Source: Kribbella solani (GTDB taxonomy: Bacteria > Actinomycetota > Actinomycetes > Propionibacteriales > Kribbellaceae). From it: a stretch of 64,000 nt of DNA. The stretch lies in contig NZ_JACHNF010000001.1 of assembly GCF_014205295.1 (NCBI RefSeq), forward strand, positions 4,402,001 through 4,466,000, given 5' to 3'. Shown here one piece after another: positions 1 to 8,143 of the stretch. How positions within the stretch are numbered: position 1 is the first letter of the stretch; each line of letters begins with the position of its first letter. The notes under the pieces were generated by a model that was not told the DNA's origin, made no database searches, and saw only the letters and a program-made list of their open reading frames with translations. The position numbers were made by a program, and so were the translations under genes.

Positions 1-738
1 GAGCCGTACACCGAGCAGATCCCGGTGTTCCCGACCGCGCACTACGCGATGGGCGGCATCCCGACCAACATCGCGGGCGAGGCGCTGGCCAACAACGACG
101 AGGTGATCCCCGGCCTGTACGCCGCGGGTGAGGTCGCCTGCGTGTCCGTGCACGGCGCGAACCGGCTGGGTACGAACTCGCTGCTGGACATCAACGTGTT
201 CGGCCGGCGCGCGGGCATCGCCGCCGCCGAGTACGCCGCCACCGCGTCCTTCGAGGAACTCCCGGAGAACCCGGAGGCGTACGTCGTCGACCTGGTCGAA
301 GGGCTGCGCACCTCCACCGGCGAGGAGCGGATCGCGGCGATCCGGTCCGACCTGCAGGCGACGATGGACCTGAACGCGCAGGTGTACCGGACCGAGGGCT
401 CGCTGAAGCAGGCCCAGGTCGACATCGCGGCACTGAAGACGCGCTTCGCGAACGTGGCCGTCCAGGACAAGGGCAAGCGGTTCAACACCGATCTGCTCGA
501 GGCGGTCGAGCTCGGCTTCCTGCTCGACCTGGCCGAGGTACTGGTGGAGGGCGCGCTGGCCCGGAAGGAGTCCCGCGGCGGGCACTTCCGGGAGGACTAC
601 GACAAGCGCGACGACGTGAACTTCATGCGGCACACGATGGCGTACCGCGAGGTCGATGCCGAGGGCAACGTCAGCATCCGGCTCGACTACAAACCCGTCG
701 TCCAGACTCGCTACAAGCCGATGGAGCGGAAGTACTGA
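1..738 (+). CDS. sdhA: Succinate dehydrogenase flavoprotein subunit, 3' part
   Basis: This is the C-terminal part of the FAD subunit of succinate dehydrogenase (complex II), which oxidises succinate to fumarate at the inner face of the membrane. The window opens inside the gene; the frame reads EPYTEQIPVFPTAHYAMGG from base 1. The conserved HGANRLGTNSLLD segment (about bases 151-190) and the GHFREDYDKRDD and YKPMERKY tail are typical of SdhA. The gene stops at TGA 736-738 and is followed 46 bp later by sdhB, so the two form an operon. The 5' half lies outside the window. Identification is firm. Confidence 0.96.
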   Translation, partial: EPYTEQIPVFPTAHYAMGGIPTNIAGEALANNDEVIPGLYAAGEVACVSVHGANRLGTNSLLDINVFGRRAGIAAAEYAATASFEELPENPEAYVVDLVEGLRTSTGEERIAAIRSDLQATMDLNAQVYRTEGSLKQAQVDIAALKTRFANVAVQDKGKRFNTDLLEAVELGFLLDLAEVLVEGALARKESRGGHFREDYDKRDDVNFMRHTMAYREVDAEGNVSIRLDYKPVVQTRYKPMERKY

Positions 739-766
739 TGGACGCTACAACTGCCCTTGCGGGGGT

Positions 767-784
767 CTGGGGGTCGTCCCCCAG
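767..784 (+). repeat. Perfect hairpin abutting the sdhB start codon (REP-like)
   Basis: CTGGGGG-tcgt-CCCCCAG is a perfect 7-bp stem with a 4-nt loop whose last base touches the ATG of sdhB. It sits in a G-rich stretch (761-784) and no separate Shine-Dalgarno sequence is visible. I recall similar G/C-only palindromes scattered through actinomycete genomes, so it may be a copy of a small dispersed extragenic element. It could also affect translation of sdhB. Confidence 0.6.
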
Positions 785-1489
785 ATGAATGTCACTGTCA
801 AGATCCTCCGGTACAACCCCGAGGTGGTCGACGAGGCCGAGTGGAAGACGTACTCGGTCACGCTGCAGCCGACCGACCGGGTGCTGGACGCGCTGCACAA
901 GGTCAAGTGGGAGCAGGACGGCACGCTGACCTTCCGGCGGTCCTGCGCGCACGGTGTCTGCGGTTCGGACGCGATGCGGATCAACGGCCGGAACCGGCTG
1001 GCCTGCAAGACGCTGATCAAGGACCTGAACCCGGAGAAGGAAATCACCGTCGAGCCGATCAAGGGCCTGCCGGTGCTGAAGGACCTGGTCGTCGACATGG
1101 AGCCGTTCTTCGAGGCGTACCGGGCGGTGATGCCGTTCCTGGTCACCTCCGGGCACGAGCCGACCCGGGAGCGGATCCAGTCGCAGGCCGACCGGGACCG
1201 GTTCGACGACACCACCAAGTGCATCCTGTGCGCGGCGTGTACGACGTCGTGCCCGGTGTTCTGGTCGGACGGGCAGTACTTCGGGCCGCAGGCGATCGTC
1301 GGGGCGCACCGGTTCATCTTCGACAGCCGGGACGAGGGCACCGAGCAGCGGCTGGAGATCCTGAACGACAAGGAAGGGGTTTGGCGCTGCCGGACCACTT
1401 TCAACTGCACCGACGCCTGCCCCCGCGGCATCGAGGTCACCAAGGCAATCCAGGAAGTAAAACGAGCCCTGATCTTCCGCCGGGTGTGA
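785..1489 (+). CDS. sdhB: Succinate dehydrogenase iron-sulfur subunit
   Basis: This 234-residue protein carries electrons from the flavin of SdhA to the quinone site of complex II. The 2Fe-2S cysteines are in SCAHGVCGSDAM (about residues 57-68), and the ferredoxin-like C-terminal half has CILCAACTTSCP for the 4Fe-4S cluster and CRTTFNCTDACPRG for the 3Fe-4S cluster. All cluster cysteines are present. The ATG at 785 is the only start consistent with the family N-terminus; the frame is open upstream but reads low-complexity sequence through the hairpin. No membrane-anchor subunits (sdhC/D) follow, so they probably lie upstream of sdhA. Confidence 0.96.
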   Translation: MNVTVKILRYNPEVVDEAEWKTYSVTLQPTDRVLDALHKVKWEQDGTLTFRRSCAHGVCGSDAMRINGRNRLACKTLIKDLNPEKEITVEPIKGLPVLKDLVVDMEPFFEAYRAVMPFLVTSGHEPTRERIQSQADRDRFDDTTKCILCAACTTSCPVFWSDGQYFGPQAIVGAHRFIFDSRDEGTEQRLEILNDKEGVWRCRTTFNCTDACPRGIEVTKAIQEVKRALIFRRV

Positions 1490-1573
1490 TCCGGGTCGGG
1501 CGTGACACAGCCCCACCGCTCGCGTTCCGCCGGGTGTGACGCGGCTCGGCCGCGCGCCTTCCGCCGGGTGTGA
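1475..1573 (+). repeat. Three copies of the sdhB 3' end including its stop codon
   Basis: The 15-mer TTCCGCCGGGTGTGA, which encodes the last four residues and the TGA of sdhB, occurs at 1475-1489 and again without change at 1525-1539 and 1559-1573. Spacings are 50 and 34 bp, so the copies are not in phase. The intervening bases are GC-rich and unlike each other. Confidence 0.9.
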
Positions 1574-1654
1574 GGTGGGTGGGCCTGGGGGCAGATAGGA
1601 TTCTCCCGCCGACCTGATCCCTGACCTCGCCGGGGACCTATCTGACCCCGGGGG

Positions 1655-2821
1655 GTGAGCGTGCAGCGCCTGCGTGAGGTCCTCGACCGCGTGTACCGCC
1701 GGCTGGTGGACCTGCTGGAGCGCTGCGGCCTCCCCCGGAGCATGCCCCCGCTGCTCGTCCTCGGGGTGCTCGCCGTGGTCACCTCCCTCGTGCTCGCGGT
1801 ACTGGCCGCGACCGGCCACCGGGGCGAGACCGGCGCGGACCCGGTGGTGATCTCCCCGGCGGCGGCCGGGCGGCCCGGCAACGCCGTGGTGAACGCGTCC
1901 CGGGCGCAGGTGCTGTCGATGACGATGGTGACCCGGAACCGCTGGGCGGCCGGCTGGTCCGACTGCACCAGCGGCCCGAACTGCAAGTACGCCGCGGTGA
2001 TCGACCGGGACGGCGCCCGCGCGACCGCCCCGGAGTGGCCGGTTCCGTACGTGACGCTGAAGTCCGGCAACGAGGCGATCGCGATCGCCCCGCCGCGCGA
2101 AGGCACGCTGACCGGCGACACCACGATGATGTACCAGCTCACGTACGACGGTCCGCTGCTGACCCGGATGCGGTACCGGCTGTCCACCTCCACGTTCCAG
2201 CGCGGCGAGATCCTGTCCGACCGGATCGTCCCGGGCCGGATCGTGGTGGTGAACCCGCAGGAGTCGTCGGTGCGGATGCTCGACACCCGCGGCACCCGGT
2301 CGCCGGTCTGCGACCGGACCAGCCGCTGCTGGGTGCTGGGCGGGATCGGCCGGACGGACGTGCTCTGGACCGACGACGGCGGCCGGACCTGGGGTACGCG
2401 GGCGCTAGACAGCCACAACCAGCTCGGCCAGCTCGCGGTCAGCCCGAACGGGCGCACGCTGGTGATGACGGCGGTCACGGTCGGCGACAACGGGCAGACG
2501 GTCGCGTCGATGCGGATCTCCACCGACCGCGGCGGCAGCTGGCGTACGGTCGACCACCCACCGCCGGCCCTGAACACCCCGCCGCTGGCGTTCGACGACG
2601 GCACCGCGCTGATGCTCGGCGGCCGCGGAGGAGAACGCCCACGGCTGTACCGGGTCCGCGACGGCGCCGCCAACCTGGACCGCGGCTACCCCGGTGACCT
2701 GGCCGACCTCGAAGGCGACGCCCAGTTGATGTACGGGTTCGAGGTGCCGAAGCGACGCACCACCGAGGTGGTTCTGAGCACCGACCAGGGCAAGACCTGG
2801 ACCAAGTTCGCGCCGCGCTGA
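1655..2821 (+). CDS. Membrane-anchored Asp-box (BNR-like) beta-propeller protein
   Basis: This is a 388-residue protein of unknown function. Residues about 31-53 form one transmembrane segment after a short basic cytoplasmic tail, so the rest is probably extracytoplasmic. Three Asp-box motifs (S/T-x-D-x-G-x-T/S-W) are visible: TDDGGRTWG near 239, STDRGGSWRTV near 289 and STDQGKTWTKF near 375, a spacing that fits a sialidase or photosynthesis-stability-type beta-propeller. No sialidase catalytic arginine triad or FRIP motif was recognised, so I do not call it a sialidase. The start is GTG 1655. It stands alone between sdhB and a convergent DUF2000 gene. Confidence 0.8.
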   Translation: MSVQRLREVLDRVYRRLVDLLERCGLPRSMPPLLVLGVLAVVTSLVLAVLAATGHRGETGADPVVISPAAAGRPGNAVVNASRAQVLSMTMVTRNRWAAGWSDCTSGPNCKYAAVIDRDGARATAPEWPVPYVTLKSGNEAIAIAPPREGTLTGDTTMMYQLTYDGPLLTRMRYRLSTSTFQRGEILSDRIVPGRIVVVNPQESSVRMLDTRGTRSPVCDRTSRCWVLGGIGRTDVLWTDDGGRTWGTRALDSHNQLGQLAVSPNGRTLVMTAVTVGDNGQTVASMRISTDRGGSWRTVDHPPPALNTPPLAFDDGTALMLGGRGGERPRLYRVRDGAANLDRGYPGDLADLEGDAQLMYGFEVPKRRTTEVVLSTDQGKTWTKFAPR

Positions 2822-2868
2822 AGCCCGGCCGCCCGAGCTGCGGCCGTTCGCGCCGGAGCGATACCTGG

Positions 2869-3291
2869 TCAGGGGTGCTTGGTGGCACCCTTCAGGACCT
2901 TGTCGACGGCGTTCTTGGGGCCGTAGAAGGCGATGCCGACCAGGTCCAGCCCGGCGGTATGGACTGCCTTGACGGCCGCCCGGTTGTCGCGGTCGTTGCC
3001 GGTGCTGAACAGGTCCTGGGTGAAGATCGCGTGCTCGAGCTGCCGCGTCAGCGCCCGCTCGTGCGCGGTCGTCATGAACTCCTTGGACCCCTCGAACACC
3101 ATCACCGGCTGGCGGAACATCGGCAGGTACGCCGTACCGTCGGCGTCCTCGTAGGGCGCACCCACGACTTCCGGATGCGTACCGGCGATGCCGCTGACCA
3201 GGAAGGCGGTCACGTTCAGCCGCTGCCAGCCGGCCAGGTCGTCCCGGAGCAGCACGGCAATCTTCGTGTCGAACTTGATCGGATCATCCAC
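2869..3291 (-). CDS. DUF2000 family protein
   Basis: This small soluble protein of about 140 residues matches the DUF2000 pattern: IKFDTKIAVLLRDDLAGWQ at the N-terminus, then LNVTAFLVSGIAG, GAPYEDADGTAYLPMFRQP, and a C-terminal DLVGIAFYGPKNAVDKV. Its biochemical role is not known to me; the fold is thought to resemble peptidyl-tRNA hydrolase 2. The start is uncertain. GTG codons lie at 3291, 3306 and 3315 and none has a strong ribosome site; I use 3291 because the family usually begins just before the KFDTKIAV motif. It is convergent with the Asp-box gene and read toward it. Confidence 0.75.
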   Translation of the reverse strand: MDDPIKFDTKIAVLLRDDLAGWQRLNVTAFLVSGIAGTHPEVVGAPYEDADGTAYLPMFRQPVMVFEGSKEFMTTAHERALTRQLEHAIFTQDLFSTGNDRDNRAAVKAVHTAGLDLVGIAFYGPKNAVDKVLKGATKHP

Positions 3292-3344
3292 GGCACCGAT
3301 CGTCACCCACGGCACGGGCGCGGGTCTTGTACGTTCCTAACCTG

Positions 3345-4172
3345 CTAGCAGTAGGGCGGGTTTGAGGTGACGGATGAACAGACCCGCAGGAAGAGGTTGA
3401 ACAGCCGGTAGAGCTGGAGGGTGTCTGCTTCCACTACGACCGTGCGGTCGTCGCGGCGGCTGACGCCTGGGATCGCGGTCAGGTGGGACGCCACCGACGC
3501 CGACTGCCAGCGTACGGCGAGCGTGTGCTGACCGGGCTCGTGCTTCGCCAGCCTCAAGTCCGTGAGTGCCGCGGCGGTCGTGGTCTCGATCGCCTCCCGC
3601 GCCTCGCCGACCGGTACGAGCTGCGCCGCGAACCGGTCCTTGGCGAACTTCACCGGCACCGTGGCGATCGCCGGATCCCACGCGGTCGCCTCGTCACACG
3701 CCGCGTCGTCGCCGGTGAGCAGCGCGAGCGGTACGCCATACGCGGCCGCCGCGGCGTGGAACATGCCGATCTCCCCGGTCACCCGGTCGTCCAGCCACAT
3801 GTCCTCGATCTCGTGACCCATGTAGCTGTGACTCAGTACGCCGAGGACGCCCGCCCGCGCGTGGAAGCCGACGCACAGCGCCGCGTCGTACTCGGGAGTC
3901 AGGCCCTCCATCATCCCCATCGGCTTCGGCCGGCCCTTGATCAGCCGGGCCCGCGGATCGAGCAGCTCCGGGAGCAGGTTGCGCATCGGGCCGTGCGCGT
4001 CGTTCACCAGCACGGCGGTCGCACCGGCCGCGTACGCGCCCCGTACCGCCGCGTTGACGTCCTCGGTCATCAACACCCGGCCGCGCTCGTAATCCCGCCC
4101 CGGCGGCTGCACGTCCTCCGCGTCCACGACCCCGGTGACGCCTTCCATGTCCGCACTCACATAGACCTTCAC
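3345..4172 (-). CDS. dppA: M55 family D-aminopeptidase (DppA-like)
   Basis: This 275-residue protein is a zinc-dependent D-aminopeptidase of the DppA type, which releases N-terminal D-amino acids from peptides such as D-Ala-D-Ala and forms a self-compartmentalising decamer. The family metal and catalytic residues are in place: D8 and E10 in SADMEG, H60 in NDAHG, H104 in GFHA, catalytic H115 in SHSYMGH and E134 in VTGEIG. Length is normal. The GTG start at 4172 lies 7 nt after a minus-strand TACGCT. The gene is divergent from an AraC-type regulator only 23 bp away, which is its likely controller. The 3' end contains the palindrome CTGCTAGCAG (3342-3351). Confidence 0.92.
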   Translation of the reverse strand: MKVYVSADMEGVTGVVDAEDVQPPGRDYERGRVLMTEDVNAAVRGAYAAGATAVLVNDAHGPMRNLLPELLDPRARLIKGRPKPMGMMEGLTPEYDAALCVGFHARAGVLGVLSHSYMGHEIEDMWLDDRVTGEIGMFHAAAAAYGVPLALLTGDDAACDEATAWDPAIATVPVKFAKDRFAAQLVPVGEAREAIETTTAAALTDLRLAKHEPGQHTLAVRWQSASVASHLTAIPGVSRRDDRTVVVEADTLQLYRLFNLFLRVCSSVTSNPPYC

Positions 4173-4195
4173 AGACAGGAGCGTATGTTCTGACT
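4173..4195. promoter_or_regulatory. 23-bp divergent region with overlapping leaderless -10 boxes
   Basis: Between the dppA and AraC starts there are only 23 bp. On the plus strand TATGTT (4184-4189) is 6 nt before the AraC ATG; on the minus strand TACGCT (4185-4180) is 7 nt before the dppA GTG. Both distances place transcription start at the first codon, so both messages would be leaderless and the two -10 boxes share two base pairs. No good -35 box was found for either. Confidence 0.5.
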
Positions 4196-4987
4196 ATGAG
4201 CGGTCGCGCCACGGTTCGGGCGTGGCGGCCCGGGGTGGCCGGGGTCGTCGAGGTTCTGCATGCGCATTTTCCGTCGCATACGTACCCGAGTCACACGCAC
4301 GACGCCTGGACGGTGCTGATCGTCGACGAGGGCGCGGTGCGGTACGACCTGGATCACCGGGAGCACGGATTGGCTCAGGCGCAGGTCTCGTTGTTGCCGC
4401 CGCATGTACCGCATGACGGGCGGTCGGTGCGGCCGGAGGGTTTCCGGAAGCGGGTGCTTTACCTGGCGCCCGAGCGGCTCGGCGACAACCTGATCGGCGC
4501 CGCGGTGGACCAGCCGGAGTACGTCGACCCGCTGTTGCGGCACCGCATCCACCAGCTGCACGGCGTACTGGAGAACGGCCAGGAGGATCTGGAAGCGCAA
4601 AGCAGACTGACGCTGATCGAGGAACGTCTCGGACAGCACCTGCGACGGGACGTGATCGCTCCACCCGACCGCTACGACGCCGGGGTGGCCGTACGGCTCC
4701 GGGAGCTGTTGGACGCGCATGTCACCGAAGGCATCACCCTGGAAGCGGCGTCCAGGCTGGTGCGCGCGCATCCGGCGCATCTGGTGCGGGCGTTCAGCCG
4801 CGAGTACGGACTGCCGCCGCACCGGTACCTGACCGGCCGACGGGTCGATCTCGCCCGGCGGTACCTGCTGGACGGGCATCCGGCGGCGGAGGTCGCGTCA
4901 CTGGCCGGGTTCTACGACCAGTCGCACCTGAACCGGCACTTCAGGAAACTGCTCGGTGTCACACCGTCGACTTTTGTGAAGTCTTAG
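4196..4987 (+). CDS. AraC family transcriptional regulator, cupin sensor
   Basis: This is a 263-residue regulator with an N-terminal AraC-type cupin (FPSHTYPSHTHDAWTVLIVDEG, then LLPPHVPHDGR) that would bind a small ligand, and a C-terminal pair of helix-turn-helix motifs (LEAASRLVRAHPAHLVRAFSREYG, then ASLAGFYDQSHLNRHFRKLLG). The last residues SHLNRHFRK-GVTPSTF are the classic AraC signature. It is transcribed away from the D-aminopeptidase gene and probably regulates it. The 3' end overlaps the convergent SCO4848-like gene by 29 bp. The ligand is unknown. Confidence 0.9.
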   Translation: MSGRATVRAWRPGVAGVVEVLHAHFPSHTYPSHTHDAWTVLIVDEGAVRYDLDHREHGLAQAQVSLLPPHVPHDGRSVRPEGFRKRVLYLAPERLGDNLIGAAVDQPEYVDPLLRHRIHQLHGVLENGQEDLEAQSRLTLIEERLGQHLRRDVIAPPDRYDAGVAVRLRELLDAHVTEGITLEAASRLVRAHPAHLVRAFSREYGLPPHRYLTGRRVDLARRYLLDGHPAAEVASLAGFYDQSHLNRHFRKLLGVTPSTFVKS

Positions 4988-5189
4988 CCGCCTTGTACGC
5001 GCGGACGCCCCACGTACCGAGCAGTGCCGCGATCAGCAGGTTCACGATGATCAGGATCGTGTGGGCGACGTAGTACCCGGTCGGGCGGTCCTCGGTGTCG
5101 ATCAGCGCCTTGATGAAGCGGATGTACGTGATCACGTTCCAGGCGGCGATACCGAGCAGGACGAAGGCGTGTTTCTTTTCGAGCTTCAC
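4959..5189 (-). CDS. SCO4848-like small membrane protein
   Basis: This 76-residue protein has two transmembrane segments (about residues 8-27 and 42-62) and a short basic tail. The sequence KKHAFVLLGIAAWNVITYIRF and the TGYYVAHTILIIVNLLIA segment resemble the SCO4848 family of actinobacterial membrane proteins, whose function is unknown. The GTG start at 5189 directly follows the TGA of the LAL regulator (5192-5190), so the two are co-transcribed and probably translationally coupled. Its last 29 bp overlap the end of the AraC gene on the other strand. Confidence 0.8.
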   Translation of the reverse strand: MKLEKKHAFVLLGIAAWNVITYIRFIKALIDTEDRPTGYYVAHTILIIVNLLIAALLGTWGVRAYKAAKTSQKSTV

Positions 5190-7949
5190 TCAGCCATTGT
5201 TACCGGGCCGGTCGACCGTGCGGAGCAGCTGGGTGCGGTTGGCGACGCCGAAGCGGCGGTACAGGCGGGTCAGCTGGGACTCGACTGCCTTCACCGACAG
5301 GTACAGCGCGGCGGCGATCTCGCGGTTGGTGGAGCCGTCCCGGACCATCGCGACGATCTGCTGCTCGTTGTCGGTCAGCTCGGACGGCTGCCTGGTCCGG
5401 CTCGGAACGTCCAGCCGGGCCAACTCGGTCTCGGCCACCTCGCGCCAGGCTGGCGCGCCGTACGCCTCGAACTGCTCGATCGCGTCCAGGAACGCGGTTC
5501 GGGCGACCGAGCGGCGGCGGGCCTGCCGGGCGACCCGGCCGCGGGTGAGTTCGCAGCGGGCCAGGTCGAGCGGGTACACCCGGTCCCCCGCCGTCCGGAT
5601 CGTTTCTTCGAGCAGGTCCAGTGCGGCGGCCGGGTCGCCCTGCTTGGCAATCAGCAGCGCCTCGGAGCGGGCCAGACCGATCAGGATCACGGCCCGGTCC
5701 AGGTTCCGCGCGCGAGACCGGATGTCGGCGATCAGCGCGGCCGCGTCGTCCAGCCGGCCGGCCGCGACCAGCGCCTCGGCGTAGTCCGCGTGCCACGGGA
5801 TGATCGCCGGGTCGTACGGCATCGCTGCCTCGCCGGATGCCGCGATCGCGTCGAACGCCTCGACCGCCCGCTGCGGATCGCCGGTCAGGACGCCGATCAT
5901 GCCGAGGCTGGCCAATGCCGGGCCGGTCCACTCGTCGTTGCCGGCCTGGCGTACGCCGTCCAATGCGGCTTCGGCGAGCTGCCGCCCGATCACCGCCGTA
6001 CCGCCGGCCCACTCGGCACGGGCCGCCGCGACCAGGCCTACCTCCGGCTCGTCACCGATGTCCTGCATCAGCTGGTAGCACTCGTGTCCGGCGGCCAGCG
6101 CGTCCGCGCCACGACCGCTGCGCTCGTAGATCGCCGTCGCGGAGATCAGTACGGAGGCCAGCCAGCGCATCGCGCCGTGCTCACGGACCTCATCCACCAG
6201 CGCGTTGATCGCGGCGATCGCGGGTGCCGTACGCCCGTGGAACAGCTCCTGCATCGCGGCCATCTGCCGCGCGTTGACGACCGACCGGGTCAGCGGCAGG
6301 CCCTGCGCCAGCTCGGCCGCCTGCTGCAGCACGGCATCCGCGGACTGACCCGCGTCCCGGGCCATCAGCACCGAGCTGAACGCGCTCAGCGCATCCACGA
6401 CCGCCTCGGTGTCGCCGGCCGCCCGGGCGAGCTCCTCGGCGGTCCGCGCGTCGTCCAGCGCGTCATCGAGACTACGGTCGAAGTACTGGCTGTGGCTGCG
6501 CTCGATCCGTACCCGCGCCTCCAACCGCTGATCGCCGACGGCCGCCGCGAACGCTTCTGACAGCAGCTCCACCCGGCGATCCCGCTCCGGCCAGACCGCG
6601 TCCGCGCACAGCAACAGCGCGGGCACCTTGGTCTCGGCAGTCGTCGCGGTCTGTACGGCGAGCCGCGCCATGTCGGCCGACTCGGCGAGATGACCGGCGG
6701 CCGCCGCATCGTCGGCGGCCCGGGTCAGTCGGCGGGCACGCTCATCCGGTTGCGTTCCGGGCGTACGGTCCGCGCTCAGCCGCCAGAGCGTCGCGGCGGC
6801 ACCGGGCGCACCACGACCGGCGGCGACGGTGGCCGCCTCCTCGATGGTGCCGGCCAGCTCCGCGTCGGCTTCCTGGGTGGCCAGCGCCCGGTGGGTCGCG
6901 TTCTCCACCGGTTCGTCGACCACGGCCGCGAGTTGGGCGTGCGCCTGGCGACGGGCGGCCGACGTTGCTTCGGCGTACACGAACTCGCGCAGCAACGGGT
7001 GGGTGAAGCGGAGCCGCTCGGCCGAGATGTCGATCAGCCCCAGCGTCTCGGCCTCGACCAGCTCGGCGTCGATCGGGCGGCCGAGCGAACCGGCGAGCTG
7101 GGTCGTGGTCGGGCGCGGCGATGACGCGGCGTGCAGGAGCAGCTCGTGCGCGCACGGCGTCAGGTCGGAGAGCCGTTCGCCGAGCAGGGTCTTCAGCCGG
7201 CTCGAAACCGGGAGCGGGTCGTTCGGCGAGACGTTCTTCGGGTGCCGCAGGACGGCCCGGCCGAGCTCCAGGGCCATGAACGGGTTGCCGGCGCTCGCGG
7301 TGAAGATCCGGCGGGCCGTACGCACCGGGAGCGGGTCGGACAGTCGCTGGCGGAGCAGCCCGAGCACGTCCGGTTCGGTCAGCGGCGGGACCTCAAGCTG
7401 CAGCGCGGGCTCCGGGCACGCCTCGGCCATGACCGGGAGGTCACCGTCCGCGACCTGCTCGGTCGCCAGCATGTGTACGCCCTCGGACAGCCGGCGCGCA
7501 CAGAACGTGAGCACCTCCAGGCTGGACGGGTCGACCCACTGGATGTCGTCGACGACCAGCAGGACCGGCCCGGTCGTGGCGAGTCGCCGAAGCACATGCA
7601 GGACGGCGAGACGTACCGCCAGCTCGTCACGCACCGTGTCCGGCGCGCTGGCCTTGAGCAGGGCGACCTCAAGCGGCTGCCGAAGGTGGTCCGGCAGTAC
7701 CTGCCAGCAGAAGTCGAGCTGGCTGGACAGCAGATCGAGCAGCGTGACGTACGGCAGGCCGGCCTCGGAGTTGGACGGCGCGGCGCTCAGGATCCGGCAG
7801 CCCTTGCGCCCGAGATCCGCGACCAGCGCGCGACCGAGCGCCGACTTGCCGATGCCGGTCGGGCCGTACAGCAGCACGCTGCCACTGGTCTCGAGCTGCT
7901 TGGTAGCACGCTCGGCCAGCGCTGTACGTCCGACCAGCTCGTCAGTCAT
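5190..7949 (-). CDS. LAL-type LuxR family regulator with AAA ATPase domain
   Basis: This is a 919-residue large ATP-binding LuxR-family regulator. Walker A GPTGIGKS is at residues 29-36 and Walker B LLVVDDIQW near 134-143, followed by a long helical TPR-like middle and a C-terminal LuxR helix-turn-helix (about 855-910) with LTDNEQQIVAMVRDGSTNREI and LYLSVKAVESQLTRLYRRFG. Such proteins act as nucleotide-dependent activators, often of catabolic or antibiotic genes. The ATG at 7949 has a GAGGAG ribosome site 5 nt upstream. Upstream lies a 194-bp region with two palindromes. The target genes are not obvious; the adjacent membrane gene is the only operon partner. Confidence 0.93.
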   Translation of the reverse strand: MTDELVGRTALAERATKQLETSGSVLLYGPTGIGKSALGRALVADLGRKGCRILSAAPSNSEAGLPYVTLLDLLSSQLDFCWQVLPDHLRQPLEVALLKASAPDTVRDELAVRLAVLHVLRRLATTGPVLLVVDDIQWVDPSSLEVLTFCARRLSEGVHMLATEQVADGDLPVMAEACPEPALQLEVPPLTEPDVLGLLRQRLSDPLPVRTARRIFTASAGNPFMALELGRAVLRHPKNVSPNDPLPVSSRLKTLLGERLSDLTPCAHELLLHAASSPRPTTTQLAGSLGRPIDAELVEAETLGLIDISAERLRFTHPLLREFVYAEATSAARRQAHAQLAAVVDEPVENATHRALATQEADAELAGTIEEAATVAAGRGAPGAAATLWRLSADRTPGTQPDERARRLTRAADDAAAAGHLAESADMARLAVQTATTAETKVPALLLCADAVWPERDRRVELLSEAFAAAVGDQRLEARVRIERSHSQYFDRSLDDALDDARTAEELARAAGDTEAVVDALSAFSSVLMARDAGQSADAVLQQAAELAQGLPLTRSVVNARQMAAMQELFHGRTAPAIAAINALVDEVREHGAMRWLASVLISATAIYERSGRGADALAAGHECYQLMQDIGDEPEVGLVAAARAEWAGGTAVIGRQLAEAALDGVRQAGNDEWTGPALASLGMIGVLTGDPQRAVEAFDAIAASGEAAMPYDPAIIPWHADYAEALVAAGRLDDAAALIADIRSRARNLDRAVILIGLARSEALLIAKQGDPAAALDLLEETIRTAGDRVYPLDLARCELTRGRVARQARRRSVARTAFLDAIEQFEAYGAPAWREVAETELARLDVPSRTRQPSELTDNEQQIVAMVRDGSTNREIAAALYLSVKAVESQLTRLYRRFGVANRTQLLRTVDRPGNNG

Positions 7950-8071
7950 CCAGTCTCCTCGAAGGCCACTCCTTCATGATGCGGCCCTCGCCGAATGTCA
8001 CAGCTTCTGACCGTTCGACACGGCGAGTGTCACATGAGGAAAGTTTCCGGTCACCATCCTGTCATCGTTCG

Positions 8072-8110
8072 CTGCTCAGTTCCGAGCAGTCAGCGCGGCA
8101 CGATCGTGCC
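8072..8110. promoter_or_regulatory. Two palindromes upstream of the LAL regulator
   Basis: In the 194-bp gap between the permease stop and the LAL start there is an inverted repeat CTGCTC-N6-GAGCAG (8072-8089) and, 7 bp further, the perfect 14-bp palindrome GGCACGATCGTGCC (8097-8110). They could be operators for the LAL gene or a terminator-like structure behind the permease. I saw no clear promoter hexamers in this gap. Confidence 0.4.
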
Positions 8111-8143
8111 GGGGCACCGAACGGTCTCCCGGCGTACCAAGGG

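Noticed and set aside
745..2673. 642-codon open frame on the minus strand opposite sdhB and the Asp-box gene
   Set aside because: It has no family motif, low-complexity Arg/Pro/Ser composition, and both genes opposite it are convincing. Such long shadows are expected at this GC content.
1655..2821. Sialidase
   Set aside because: Asp-box motifs alone are not enough; the catalytic arginines, FRIP motif and nucleophilic tyrosine were not seen.
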